Below, in pieces: positions 13,001 through 19,659 of a DNA stretch of 64,000 nucleotides. Under the pieces are notes generated by a model. It saw only the letters and a list, made by a program, of their open reading frames with translations. It had not been told where the DNA came from and made no database searches. The stretch is from Ahaetulla prasina (Eukaryota; Chordata; Lepidosauria; Squamata; Colubridae), in the NCBI RefSeq assembly GCF_028640845.1, contig NC_080539.1, forward strand, positions 369,811,233 through 369,875,232. Reading direction: 5' to 3'. The translations under genes were made by a program, and so were the position numbers. Each line of letters begins with the position of its first letter. The first letter of the stretch is position 1.

Positions 13001-14161
13001 TACAAGCAGCTGCTGTTAATAACAGACTGCTTAGTCTGTTGAGCCACCAGAGGCCCTTTTAAAAGCATTTATTTAACAACCTCTTGGGCCAAAGAGGTTG
13101 TAAAAAAATGCTTTTAAAGGGTTAAAACAAGGCTCTGATGAGGTGCCTGATCGTCAGAGGCTTTTTTTTTTTTTACTTTTAAAAGCATTTTTTAAAAGGT
13201 AAAAAAGCTGAAGCCTGCTAGGCAAAAAAATGGGTGGTGTAGGCAAAAAATGGGGGGGTAGGGGGTGAGAGAGAGAGAGAGAGAGAGAGAAAGGAAGGAA
13301 GGAAGGAAGGAAGGAAGGAAGGAAGGAAGGAAGGAAGGAAGGAAGGAAGGAAGGAAGGAAAGAGAAAGAAAGAAAGAAAGAGGGAGGGAGGGAGGGAGGG
13401 AGGGAGGGAGGAAAAAGGAGAGGAAGGAAGGACTACAAACCTGGCACTAGACCCAGCTTCAGAGGATAATCCAGGGCTGGAAGGGACCTGGAGGTCATCT
13501 AGTCCGACCCTGCTCCAGCAGGAGATTGTTAGTGAGTTTCCATCTTTTGATCCCCCAGTCACATGGTTACAAAGCCACGCCCACCCAGTCACATGACCCC
13601 CCACGCCCACCAAGCCACGCCCCACCAAGCCACGCCCACAGAACCCATAGGAAAGAAATTTCGATTTCACCACTGCTGTTAAGTCTTCCCCTGACCTGGG
13701 TTGACATGTTGTCGTGTGAATAAGTGGAAGGATTACCATCTTTCCTTCCACCCAATTCAAGGTCAGGACTTGTTCCCCCGTGCAGAGGGATCTGAACCCG
13801 GTACCCACAAAAACAGAAGCGGCCTGTCTCCTCAAACAGGATGGGGGGGGGTGTTTCCCAGCCTTTAAAATCCGTTTTCTTTTCTTTTCTTTTTAAAAAA
13901 TATGGTTTTGACAAACTGGCAGCTTCTCCCCACTGGGGCAGTGAACTCTTGGGTTCAAAAAGGCTACACAAATAAAACGGTAAGCAGAAGGGCTTGCAAT
14001 TCGTCATAAACGATTAATTTAATTTAATTAAATTATATTTAATTTAGGCCATATTGAATAAGTTTTTTAAATAGTGATTTTATTGTAGTATATTGTATTG
14101 TTTTTATCTGGCTGTTCACCGCCCTGAGTCCTTCGGGAGAAGGGCGGTATAAAAAATAAAA

Positions 14162-14239
<78 letters not shown>

Positions 14240-14802
14240 TCAGCTGAGCAGGAAAGTAAAATGAGGACCCAGATTGTTGGGGGGGCAATAAGTTGACTTT
14301 GTATATAAAAATACAAATAGAATGAGACTATTGCCTTACACAATGTAAGCCTCCCTGAGTCTTCAGAGAAGGGCGGGATATAAATGTAAATAAATAAATA
14401 AATAATAATAATAAATAAATGCTGAACTTTAGCAAGGAAAGGCAGGGAAAATCCTGGCTCTGATCCTTGCCAGATTCCAGGATCCCAAGTTCTCCCCCCC
14501 ACCCTCTACCAACACTTATCTGGAAATCCGTTTCCGGCAGAGAAATTCATTTTGACTTGCAAAGGCAGGTCGACTTTACGTCGACTTACGACCACCGTTG
14601 AGCCCAAAGTTTCTGGGGCTAAGGCGAGACGTCGATTGAGTGAGTTTTGCCCCATTTTTGACGACTTTTTTTTTTTTTTTCTCTTGCCAAATTTGTTCCG
14701 CGGATCGCTGCAATGGGGAAAACGAGTCGCCCGGTTGTTAAGTGAATCGGGCTTCCCCAGACTGACTTGGCTTGTCAGGAGGTCGCAAAAAGGGGATTGC
14801 GT

Positions 14803-14843
<41 letters not shown>

Positions 14844-15315
14844 CGGGACTCTGCGACCGTCATAAAGATGAGTCAGTGGGCCTAGGGTCTGAATTTTCAT
14901 CCCCTGACTTTGGGGATGCGACAGCGGGTGAAAAACGATCCTAACCAAGTCACTTTTTTTTTTCAGCACCGTTGTGACTCGGAACGGTCACTAAACGAAC
15001 GGTTGTAAGTTGAGGATGGCCTGTAGTGTATTTTAACACTTTTTTTTGGGTGGTGGGAAGCCAGCTGCTGCGAGTAAGCAAGCAAGCAGAGACCTGGTGG
15101 GGCCCAAACCGACACTTTGACCCCCCCCTCCCCAAACCTAACCTTCACCTTAACATAACTGCACCTCTTTCTGCACCCAGTTTTTGGGACTCCCCCCCCA
15201 AAAGTCCCATTGCCCACCCACCCCCTTCAAGATACGACCCTTCCAGCTCCATCCAAGCAACTCACACACACACACCAAAGATGGTACTTACAGCATGCCG
15301 CCCTTGAGAATACAT
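1658..15315 (-). CDS. TLE2: TLE2, Groucho/TLE co-repressor, 5' part (exons 1-6)
   Basis: Groucho/TLE proteins are nuclear co-repressors recruited by TCF/LEF, Hes and Runx-type factors. Their N-terminal Q domain forms tetramers through amphipathic helices. Six exons of 24, 86, 64, 45, 63 and 75 bp join into 119 open codons. The last five match the TLE Q-domain exon pattern almost residue for residue, including [31 protein letters not shown] and HQQQVLQA. All ten visible splice borders are AG/GT. LEICDRI in exon 2 and VTMGELN in exon 6 favour TLE2 over TLE1, TLE3, TLE4 or TLE5. Introns 1-5 are about 7,573, 2,775, 1,647, 1,107 and 199 bp. The GP, CcN, SP and WD40 parts must lie beyond the left edge. 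No frame damage is seen, so the gene looks functional. Paralogue identity is inferred from remembered family sequences. Confidence 0.93.
1932..1994 (-). CDS. TLE2: TLE2 exon 5
   Basis: 63 bp, phase 0 at both ends, 21 codons from AEIVKRL to PFLSQE (residues 74-94). It includes the ICAQIIPFL hydrophobic helix of the Q domain. The acceptor is CCCTTTAG and the donor is GTAAAA, the weakest-looking donor of the set. Only 199 bp of intron separates it from exon 6. Confidence 0.96.
2050..2795. repeat. (GGAA)n purine-only tract in TLE2 intron 4
   Basis: About 740 bp made almost only of A and G on the plus strand. It opens with a G run and a clean (GGAA)n block at 2063-2132, then degenerates into GGAGGAA and GGGAGG variants. 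The TLE2 pre-mRNA reads (UUCC)n here, complementary to the intron 6 tract on the other side of exons 5-6. Confidence 0.95.
3102..3146 (-). CDS. TLE2: TLE2 exon 4
   Basis: 45 bp, phase 0 at both ends, encoding [15 protein letters not shown] (residues 59-73), a near-invariant stretch of the TLE Q domain. Acceptor TCTATTTCAG, donor GTATGC. About 430 unrepeated bases surround it between the GGAA tract and an LTR insertion. Confidence 0.97.
3318..3892 (+). mobile_element. Solo LTR (family L-a) with 5-bp TSD CTCAC
   Basis: 575 bp starting TGTTGTGTC and ending CACGACA, flanked by CTCAC at 3313-3317 and 3893-3897. These are the hallmarks of a solo retroviral or Gypsy-type LTR. A TATATAAA box lies near 3713. 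A 54-bp unit (about three copies, near 3394, 3448 and 3502) encodes [11 protein letters not shown] repeats. A frame is open from the LTR edge to a TAA at 3676-3678 (about 118 codons), ending in a basic tail. It sits in TLE2 intron 3, antisense to the gene. A second copy is at 59361-59936. Confidence 0.9.
4017..4064. repeat. (TA)n microsatellite inside a short inverted repeat
   Basis: About 45 bp of alternating TA, flanked by inverted AT-rich arms (AATTATGATAATTCT before, ATTATGATAATCAAATTAT after), so it can extrude as a hairpin. Confidence 0.9.
4264..4717. mobile_element. Full-length family T MITE (TA target)
   Basis: Begins CAGGTACTCCTTGACTTAC, ends GTCGAGGACTACCTG, and is bounded by TA on both sides (4262-4263, 4718-4719). 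The long imperfect terminal inverted repeats, TA duplication and lack of coding capacity fit a non-autonomous Tc1/mariner-superfamily (pogo/Tigger-like) element. This is the commonest repeat in the window. Confidence 0.8.
4794..4857 (-). CDS. TLE2: TLE2 exon 3
   Basis: 64 bp. The first base completes the Ser codon split with exon 2, followed by 21 codons from [15 protein letters not shown] to QRHYVM (residues 37-58). Donor GTAAGAG. The acceptor is GCAG directly after an uninterrupted C then T run (C-run of about 8 and T-run of about 10), an unusually homopolymeric polypyrimidine tract. Length and phase match the family exon. Confidence 0.97.
4888..4950 (-). mobile_element. CR1-type 3' tail fragment
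   Basis: Antisense to the standard CR1 ending (GGACTAGAAGACCTCC-type), seen here as GGAGGTCTTCTAGTCCAGCC. Short remnant only. Confidence 0.7.
4963..5505. mobile_element. H2 hAT element with 8-bp TSD
   Basis: Starts CAGGGCTGTCAAACTC and ends GAGTTTAACACCCTTG. Flanks TCCTATAC (4955-4962) and TCTTATAT (5506-5513) are a decayed 8-bp duplication, which fits hAT. The interior carries a CTTCC-rich stretch (about 5140-5300) and an AGATCTAAGCACCCC motif typical of this family. Confidence 0.75.
5580..6322 (+). mobile_element. 5'-truncated L1 LINE with 11-bp TSD
   Basis: Flanked by CCATCTCTACC at 5569-5579 and 6323-6333. It contains the last ~50 codons of an L1-like ORF2 (from [14 protein letters not shown] to KYRIAYE, stop at about 5746-5748). 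A G/A-rich 3' UTR and a short A tail at 6312-6321 follow. The coding remnant is in frame, so the insertion is fairly young. It sits in TLE2 intron 2, antisense to the gene. Confidence 0.85.
6412..6791 (-). mobile_element. Solo LTR, family L-b
   Basis: 380 bp, TGTCAGTTTTGGAAG on the minus strand to GGAACCCTGACA. Flanks GGCAA and GACAA are a one-mismatch 5-bp TSD. An AATAAA (minus strand, near 6480) suggests the polyadenylation signal. A second copy at 22289-22666 is collinear. Confidence 0.78.
6797..7193. mobile_element. H4 hAT-like MITE
   Basis: Runs from ACCTATGGCACG to GGTTAGCCATCACTGG, the reverse of the CAGTGATGGCGAACC end. The interior contains GGGAGGGCGAAAA and purine-rich blocks shared with 10325-10640 and 24514-24920. 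Confidence 0.65.
7194..7632. other. TLE2 intron 2, mostly unique
   Basis: No coding or repeat signature except a G run near 7459-7473 (a likely assembly-length uncertainty). The last bases, CCATAC on the plus strand, are the exon 2 donor GTATGG. Confidence 0.6.
7633..7718 (-). CDS. TLE2: TLE2 exon 2
   Basis: 86 bp, 28 codons plus two bases of a split Ser codon. It runs from [20 protein letters not shown] to QFLQAQYH(S), residues 9-37. Acceptor TTTTCTGTTTTCAG, donor [17 protein letters not shown] is the TLE2-like version of this region. It starts at SGQ, which appears about four codons shorter than the mammalian equivalent as I remember it. Confidence 0.97.
7853..8133. mobile_element. H4 hAT-like MITE
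   Basis: Begins near GTGATGGCAAACTTATTCGG and ends GGTTCGGCATCACAGG, inverted versions of one another. Interior GTGCCCAAACC and CAGCTGGT blocks are typical of the family. Located in TLE2 intron 1. Confidence 0.7.
8147..8427. mobile_element. Family T MITE, 3'-incomplete
   Basis: Opens TACAGGTAGTCCTTGGCTTA and continues with the family's CATTTAGCGACG and ACTTAACGACCATG segments, then breaks into a different element at about 8428. Confidence 0.75.
8428..8665 (-). mobile_element. Possible Penelope-like retroelement fragment with hammerhead-like motif
   Basis: On the minus strand it contains GAAGATGACGAATGAGAC followed by TTCGTCGAAACGTTGCC, and nearby a second CGAAACGTCGCCAACACACT on the plus strand. 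GAAACGT downstream of a GATGA core resembles the hammerhead ribozymes of Penelope-like elements. It ends in an (AC)n microsatellite at 8639-8661. Family assignment is inference. Confidence 0.4.
8737..9300. mobile_element. Two family T MITE pieces
   Basis: A short 5' end (ACAGGTAGTCCTCAACTTAC, 8737-8830) precedes a nearly complete decayed copy. The latter starts ACAGGAAGTTCTCGACCTAC near 8899 and fades near 9300 at CTTAGCCGGAGAAAGGAC. Confidence 0.7.
9301..9650. other. Unique TLE2 intron 1 sequence
   Basis: No repeat or coding signature recognised. Contains TTATAAAATGATCGCGGC and a T-rich stretch. Confidence 0.5.
9652..9712. mobile_element. FB foldback half-element
   Basis: AACTTGGCAACTTTTAAGAT through CCCCAGAATTCCCCAGCCAGC is one arm of the FB palindrome. 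The other arm is missing. Confidence 0.7.
10018..10256 (+). mobile_element. tRNA-derived SINE with triplicated ~66-bp segment
   Basis: GGTCTAGCGGTGAAGGAACA resembles the Sauria-type SINE head. The segment running from CAGCTGGGTGACTTTGGGCC to GGCACAAC then occurs three times in a row (about 10058, 10123, 10191) with drift. Local tandem triplication inside a SINE body. Confidence 0.7.
10257..10325. mobile_element. FB foldback half-element
   Basis: TTTGCTGGCTGAGGAACTCT through AAGTTGCCAAGGTTGGAGAC and CCCTG is the 3' arm and tip of the FB palindrome. Confidence 0.75.
10326..10645. mobile_element. hAT-like MITE (GGGAGGGCGAAAA family), one end
   Basis: Shares GAGCCTCTGGGAGGGCGAAAA-like, CAGGCTCTGGAGGCCAG and GAACCTTAGCTAGAGGTTCT blocks with 24514-24920, where both ends are present. 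It closes with CAGCCCCACTCCTG. Confidence 0.65.
10660..10714. mobile_element. Family T MITE, terminal fragment
   Basis: GAATGGTCACTCAATGAACT then AAGTCGGGGACTACCTG is the right end of family T. Confidence 0.75.
10716..11365. promoter_or_regulatory. Unique, homeobox/POU-motif-rich block in TLE2 intron 1 (enhancer candidate)
   Basis: About 650 bp that match none of the repeats in this window. It holds several TAAT-type cores (AATTAGATAAATAAAAATTA, GGTTAAATTAATTGTCGG, CAAATTAGCCAATTATC, AGCTAATGATT) and octamer-like CATGCAAAG and TTTGCAAATTT. Repeat-free sequence with such motifs in the first intron of a developmental co-repressor is a plausible conserved enhancer. Conservation was not tested. 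Confidence 0.35.
11370..11526. mobile_element. H1-like hAT MITE fragment
   Basis: CCCCGGTTCATACCGGTTCG and ACTGGTAGTAAAACCG with GGCTCCGCCCACC are interior features of H1. Ends not clear. Confidence 0.55.
11529..11962. mobile_element. Family T MITE
   Basis: Starts TACAGGTAGTCCTCGACTTA and runs through CACTTAACAACCGGATTCAC to a decayed right end near GGCCTCAGTTGTGAGACC. A G-rich run interrupts it near 11712. Confidence 0.8.
12100..12604 (+). mobile_element. L2 LINE 3' fragment
   Basis: Encodes the conserved C-terminal RT-ORF region from [20 protein letters not shown] to [16 protein letters not shown] (stop near 12418). A 3' UTR follows that ends ACCGCCCTGAGTCCTTCGGG plus a hairpin partner AGAAGGGCGGTATA and an (AATA)n tail. 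The same protein end occurs at 25646, 32577, 53391 and 56811. Confidence 0.92.
12790..13058 (-). mobile_element. S1 SINE
   Basis: Read on the minus strand: GCCTCTGGTGGCTCAACAGA head with a tRNA-like A box, B box GGTTCTAGTCC-like, CCTTTATAAGGTAGGTAAAA body and a tail CCGCCCTGAGTCTTCGGAGA that matches L2 3' ends. Inserted in the H1 composite. Confidence 0.85.
13268..13432. repeat. (GA)n / (GGAA)n / (GGGA)n microsatellite
   Basis: GAGAGA, then about 20 GGAA units, then GAAA and GGGA units. It lies inside the H1 composite. Confidence 0.95.
13680..14032. other. Unassigned stretch of TLE2 intron 1
   Basis: No coding or familiar repeat pattern apart from TTTTCTTTTC-type low complexity near 13880. 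Confidence 0.4.
14036..14239 (+). mobile_element. L2 LINE 3' end with (ATT)n tail
   Basis: TTTTTATCTGGCTGTTCACC then CGCCCTGAGTCCTTCGGGAG, the L2 3' hairpin, running directly into about 75 bp of (ATT)n at 14161-14238. Confidence 0.85.
14240..14415 (+). mobile_element. S1 SINE, head-truncated
   Basis: AAAATGAGGACCCAGATTGT through CCTGAGTCTTCAGAGAAGGG and an (AAATA)n tail. The tRNA head is missing. Confidence 0.85.
14562..15025. mobile_element. Family T MITE containing (AC)n
   Basis: Inverted orientation relative to 4264: TCGACTTACGACCACCGTTG to GTTGTAAGTTGAGGATGGCC. An (AC)n microsatellite of about 38 bp sits at 14804-14841 where other copies have a CACGTGAC segment. Confidence 0.8.
15292..15315 (-). 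CDS. TLE2: TLE2 exon 1 (start codon exon)
   Basis: 24 bp, 8 codons MYSQGRHA, then donor GTAAGTACC. TLE genes characteristically have a 24-bp first coding exon of the form M(Y/F)PQ-RHP, so length, phase and sequence all agree. The ATG has A at -3. It is preceded by a C-run and CAG, so a non-coding upstream exon spliced in at this acceptor is a possible alternative to a simple 5' UTR. Confidence 0.9.
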
Positions 15316-15486
15316 CCTGGGGGGGGTGGGGGTGAGACACACACTGCCCCCTCCCCCAAAAAATTGGGGTGGGGAGGGTAGAAGCGCTCCTTCTGGGGGT
15401 TCAGATTTTAGCAAGGTTTCCGTGCCATGCCCTTATATTTATTTTTAAAAAAAATAAAAGCAAAAAAAATAAAATAAAAGAGGGAG

Positions 15487-15517
<31 letters not shown>

Positions 15518-15640
15518 AAAGAAAAGAAAAGAAAAGAAAAGAAAAGAAAAGAAAAAGAGGAGGGGAATCTTTTACAGAAAAAGAATCCTAGCTGAGCAGG
15601 GAAAAGAGAAGAATTTGCACACGCGGGTCAAAAGGAGAAG
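15316..15640 (-). other. TLE2: TLE2 5' UTR or proximal upstream DNA
   Basis: C/G runs, then an A/T-rich stretch with AAATAAAA and an (AAAG)n/(AAAAG)n microsatellite (15485-15556). No separate coding signal. Confidence 0.5.
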
Positions 15641-16092
15641 CGTGTTAAATGCCAGCAGAAAAGAGGGGAGGGGGCGTCTCGCTTGCTCCCCCCCCCCGCC
15701 CACCGCCCATATCTTAAAAGAGCACTTAGCAAGGGAGGCAAAGAGAAGGGGAAGATCTGCGATCCCTTGAGAAAGGAAAGGGGGAGAAATTCTTCGGAGG
15801 GTGCAAGGAAGCGGGGTGCGCGCGCGCGTGTGTGTGTAAGCCCAGGAGGTCGGTGCCAAATCTGGACGCGGTCCTGTGCGGGCAGCGCTGCCGATTGACA
15901 ACCCGACGGGGGAAAAGAGGGGAGGAAAAAGAAGAAGAAATCTCGCGCACGGAAGGTTTAAGGTGGATCCCGGCCGCCTCTCCGCCTCTCTCTCTCTCCC
16001 CCCCCCCCACCACCACAACCTCCACGCCTCCTCTTGCAGAAGCGATCGATCGGAACGGCTCCGCGGAATGGCCTGAAACGCGAAAAACGAAC
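15640..16092 (-). promoter_or_regulatory. TLE2: GC/CpG-rich probable TLE2 promoter
   Basis: A run of CpG-containing sequence (GGGGTGCGCGCGCGCG, CGGTCCTGTGCGGGCAGCGC, TCTCGCGCACGG, GATCCCGGCCGCC, AGCGATCGATCGG) lies 330-780 bp upstream of the TLE2 ATG. It is the only such island near exon 1. No clear TATA box; initiation is probably dispersed. No minus-strand donor was seen within it, so the 5' UTR may be unspliced. Confidence 0.6.
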
Positions 16093-16097
16093 AGCCG

Positions 16098-16955
16098 GAA
16101 CAGAATAGAATAGAATAGAATAGAATAGAATAGAATAGAATAGAATAGAATAGAATAGAGAATAAGGAAGAAATAGAACAGAATTGAATAGAATAGAGAA
16201 TAAAGAAGAAATAGAACTGAATAGAATAGAATAGAATAGAATAGAATAGAATAGAATAGAATAGAATAGAATAGAGAATAAGGAAGAAATAGAATAGAAT
16301 AGAATAGAATAGAGAATAAGGAAGAAATAGAACTGAATTGAATAGAATAGAGAATAAAGAAGAAATAGAACTGAATAGAATAGAATAGAATAGAATAGAA
16401 TAGAATAGAATAGAATAGAATAGAATAGGAGAATAAGGAAGAAATAGAATAGAATAGAATAGAGTAGAATAGAATAGAATAGAGAATAAGGAAGAAATAG
16501 AACTGAATAGAATAGAATAGAATAGAATAGAATAGAATAGAGAATAAGGAAGAAATAGAATAGAATAGAATAGAGAATAAGGAAGAAATAGAACTGAATT
16601 GAATAGAATAGAGAATAAAGAAGAAATAGAACTGAATAGAATAGAATAGAATAGAATAGAATAGAGAATAAGGAAAAAACAGAACTGACTAGAATAAAAT
16701 AGAGAATAAAGAAGAAATAGAATAGAATAGAATAGAGAATGAAGAAAAAATAGAACTGAATAGAATAGAATAGAATAGAATAGAATAGAATAGAGAATAA
16801 GGAAGAAATAGAACAGAATAGAAAAGAATAAAGAAGAAATAGAATAGAATAGAGAATAAGGAAGAAATAGAACTGAATAGAATAGAATAGAATGAATAAG
16901 GAAGAGAAGAGAAGAGAAGAGAAGAGAAGAGAAGAGAAGAGAAGAGAAGAGAAGA
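16098..16955. repeat. (AATAG)n interrupted array
   Basis: About 860 bp of AGAAT/AATAG units, interrupted by a recurring GAATAAGGAAGAAATAGAAC variant that gives a loose higher-order pattern. It ends in (GAAGA)n at 16908-16955. It abuts the TLE2 CpG region. The repeat is the complement of the ATTCT-LINE tail, a plausible seed. Confidence 0.95.
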
Positions 16956-17219
16956 GAGTTGGAAGGTACCTTGAAGGTCTTCTAGTCCAACCCCCTGCTT
17001 AGGCAGGAAACCCTGTACTATTTCAGACAAATGGTTGTCCAATCTCCTCTTTAAAACCTCCAGTGTTGGAGCATTCACAACTTCTGCAGGCAAGTTGTTC
17101 CACTGATTCATTGTTCTCACTGTCAGGAAATTTCTCCCTTGTTCTAAGTTGCTTCTCTCCTTGATCAGTTTCCATCCATTGCTTCTTGTCCTGCCCTCTG
17201 GTGCTTTGGAGAATATTAT
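16956..17219 (-). mobile_element. CR1 LINE 3' fragment
   Basis: Minus-strand reading encodes NQWNNLPAEVVNAPTLEVLK, the end of a CR1 RT ORF. The standard CR1 3' tail (GGACTAGAAGACCTTCAAGG) adjoins the AATAG array. Confidence 0.9.
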
Positions 17220-17402
17220 CCTAAATCAAAGGCTTTGGGCTGGCCTTGGCCTTGGCTAGGTGGCTCAGTGGCTAAGACGCTGAGCTTGTTGATCAGAAAG
17301 GTCAGCAGTTTGGCGGTTCGAAACCCTAGTATAAGTCTCCTGCGTGAGCAGGGTTGGACTAGATGACCTCCAAGGTCCCTTCCAACTCTTGTTACTGTTA
17401 CC
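17220..17402 (+). mobile_element. S2 SINE (tRNA head, CR1 tail)
   Basis: CTAGGTGGCTCAGTGGCTAA (A-box region) and GGCGGTTCGAAACCC (B box), followed by a tail GGACTAGATGACCTCCAAGG that is a CR1 3' end. This head-tail join suggests mobilisation by CR1. A reverse-oriented relative is at 20340-20460. Confidence 0.8.
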
Positions 17403-17423
17403 CTGCTTTGGGGACACCCCTGC

Positions 17424-17995
17424 AAAGAAGCACCACGTACAACCATTCATTTAGTGACCGGCACCATAAAAAGTGACTTATGGCCGTTTCCCAGGCTTAC
17501 GACTATTGGACCATCCCCATGGACACGTGATCAAAATTCTGCCGCTTGTCAACTGACTCGTTTATATGACGGTTGCAGTAGCCCGGGGTCACGTGATCAC
17601 CCTCTGTGACCTTCCGACAAGCAAAGTCAATGGGGGAACGCCAGGTTGACTTCACGACCGTGTGACTCACTTAACGGTGGCAAGCAAGGTCATCAGCGTG
17701 AGGCAAGATTCATTTAGCAACTGTCTTGCTTAACAACAGAAACGCTGGGCTCAATGGGTGGTCGTAAGTCGAGGACAGCCTGTACCCCAAGATTCCCAAT
17801 GCATCCCCCTCCCCTAAATGAACGCCTGGCTGCAGAAATGTGGCATTGGCTACGCCAAGCCATGGTTTGGCCTCCTGCCAATTTGTGACTGTCAGTTTCC
17901 CGGGGGGGGGGGTAATACAGGTAGTCCTCGATTTACGACCACAATTGGGATCAGAGATCCATTGCTAAGCAATCTTTGAAGGATTTGGAGAGTGG
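17424..17995. mobile_element. Family T MITE plus a second left end
   Basis: 17430-17785 runs ACAACCATTCATTTAGTGAC to AAGTCGAGGACAGCCTGTA. A further left end, TACAGGTAGTCCTCGATTTA, starts at 17916 and is cut by the FB element at about 18006. Confidence 0.75.
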
Positions 17996-18005
17996 TGCAG
18001 TGGCC

Positions 18006-18147
18006 TAGAGCAGGGGTCTCCAAGCTTGGCCCCTTTAAGACTTGTGGACTTCAACTCCCAGAGTTCCTCAGCCAGCTTTGCTGGCTGAGGGACTCTGGGA
18101 GTTGAAGTCCACAAGTCTTAACGGGACCAAGCTTGGAGACCCCTGGC
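18006..18147. mobile_element. FB foldback element, both arms present
   Basis: Near-perfect palindrome of about 140 bp. The left arm starts CAGGGGTCTCCAAGCTTGG and the right arm ends CCAAGCTTGGAGACCCCTGG. The centre is CAGCCAGCTTTGCTGGCTGAG. It would form a very stable hairpin. This is the reference for the half-elements listed elsewhere. Confidence 0.88.
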
Positions 18148-18345
18148 CTAGAGGTGGAGTTCTCGCCTCACAATCAGGAGGCTGTGAGTTCGATCCTAGG
18201 TAGAGGCAGATATTTCTCTCTCTGGGGCACAATGAGAAAACTCCGCATTGGCAACAGGAAAAGCATCCGGCCATTAAAACACTCTGCTAGCTCCATTCAG
18301 TTGCCCGGACTCCACCCCGCAAAGGGATCATGGAGTCATTCAATG
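18148..18345 (+). mobile_element. tRNA-derived SINE
   Basis: GGCCTAGAGGTGGAGTTCTC (A-box-like) and GTGAGTTCGATCCTAGG (B box), then a body ending at the repeated GACGATGACGACG. Not a functional tRNA: no cloverleaf acceptor stem is evident. Confidence 0.65.
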
Positions 18346-18994
18346 ACGATGACGACGACTAAATGAATGGTTGTAAGTCAAGGGCAAAAAGAAGAAGGAA
18401 GCAAAAATAAATAAATAAATAAATTGTGGAACATTTTCAACCCCGATTCTTGGAACCTCCAAGAAAACTTTATTGAGTGTTTTTCTCAACTACGGCAACT
18501 TTTAAAATGTTGGCTGGGGAACTGAAATCATCCACACTTCTCAAAATTGCTAAAGCTTGAGAAACGCTGCTTGGAGCGAGCGTGGGAAATTTAGAAAAGT
18601 GTAAGAAATAAAATCAGCTTGTGTCAACTAACAGTGCGCTAGCAGCCCAGACCTGAGCAGGTTCCTGCAGGAGAATCTTCAACAAGTGGTCAAAAAAGTC
18701 GAGACAGACACCATAACACTGTGACTGAAGAGCCCCTCTTCATTTGTATGTACAATGTGATGTCCATTAAAAATTGGCTGAAGCCTTTTTTTAATGCTGT
18801 TGTGGCTGCCATCTTGACTTATTTTGACCACAGATTGCGGACACCTGATGGTTGTGGCTTTTAGATAAAACATGGCTAAGGTGGGATTAGAATTTACCAT
18901 CTCCCGGCAATTAGCCCAAAGTTGTCCAGCTGTCTTTCATGCCTAAGGCAAGACTAGAACTCACTGCCTCCTGGTGAGTGGCCCAAAGTAACCT
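18346..18994. other. No gene recognised
   Basis: Contains an (AAAT)n run near 18408 and AT-rich unique sequence. The GGCTGCCATCTTGACTTATT stretch near 18806 faintly recalls a transposon but cannot be assigned. Confidence 0.4.
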
Positions 18995-19575
18995 TGTTGT
19001 GTCTTCGCCCCCCCCCCGCAAACCTGCCCCCCCCCCCGAACCTGGCTTCCTGGCAGAAAGTGACTCAAAGAGTGAGGGAGAAGAGCCAGTAAGGCTTCCC
19101 TCTGTGGAGCCTCCTTTTCTAACTCCACTCCAAGTCCCAGAGGCAGGCCAGGTGGAGGAGATGACGAGGCCTCTATCTCCTGCATCTCCTCCCTCTCAGG
19201 CCACGCCTGAAGACCCAGCTGCTGACAATCAGTCGTGGCTGGACCCCCGGTATCGCAGACAGGAGAGACGGCAACATCAAAAGAAAAGGTGGGGAAGGCC
19301 TAGAGAGTGCTGAGTCACAGAGCCACACCCCACAGGATATAAAAGCAGGAGGGGCTGCCCTATAGTTCTTGTGACGAACAAACAATTGACTGTTGAAACC
19401 GTTGGCTGTACTTTGGCTCCTGGATTCTGTTTCGTTTCCTTCTGAACTTTGGGATTGTTCCAGCTTGGACTGCAGTCGCTCTGATAGATAAGAGGACTTG
19501 GCAAGAATAAATTGCTGGCACACCTAGTCGGTTTGCGTTTCTAAATGATTGTGGTTGGGTGGGGGGGACAGAACA
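18995..19575 (+). mobile_element. Solo LTR (family L-c) with 5-bp TSD AACCT
   Basis: 581 bp from TGTTGTGTCTTCG to GGACAGAACA, flanked by AACCT (18990-18994, 19576-19580). TATA-like GATATAAAAG near 19337 and AATAAA near 19506. An open frame enters across the left edge and stops at about 19311-19313. It is acidic/Pro-rich and then basic (WLDPRYRRQERRQHQKK). Confidence 0.9.
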
Positions 19576-19659
19576 AACCTGGCCTAAGGCAGGACTAGAA
19601 CTCACTGTCTCCTGGTTTTAGTCTGGTGCCTTCACTGCCTCTGGACCAACCTGGCTTAC

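Larger units (their letters stand above)
12634..13677. mobile_element. H1 hAT MITE, long composite form with nested SINE
   Basis: Starts CAGGGGTGAAATGCTCCCGG and ends GATTTCACCACTG. The interior holds AAGAGG-centred hairpins, a GA/GGAA microsatellite (13268-13432), a CR1-like piece (GGGCTGGAAGGGACCTGGAG) and repeated AAGCCACGCCCAC. An S1 SINE sits at 12790-13058. A homologous composite lies at 45340-46290. Confidence 0.75.

Noticed and set aside
13218..13835. 205-codon minus-strand frame
   Set aside because: Spans a GA/GGAA microsatellite and an H1 MITE; no protein similarity.
16689..17120. A 143-codon minus-strand gene
   Set aside because: It is a CR1 3' end read through into the AATAG array.
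17220..17320. A functional tRNA gene
   Set aside because: A and B boxes are present but no closed acceptor stem, and the copy continues into a CR1 tail; it is a SINE head.
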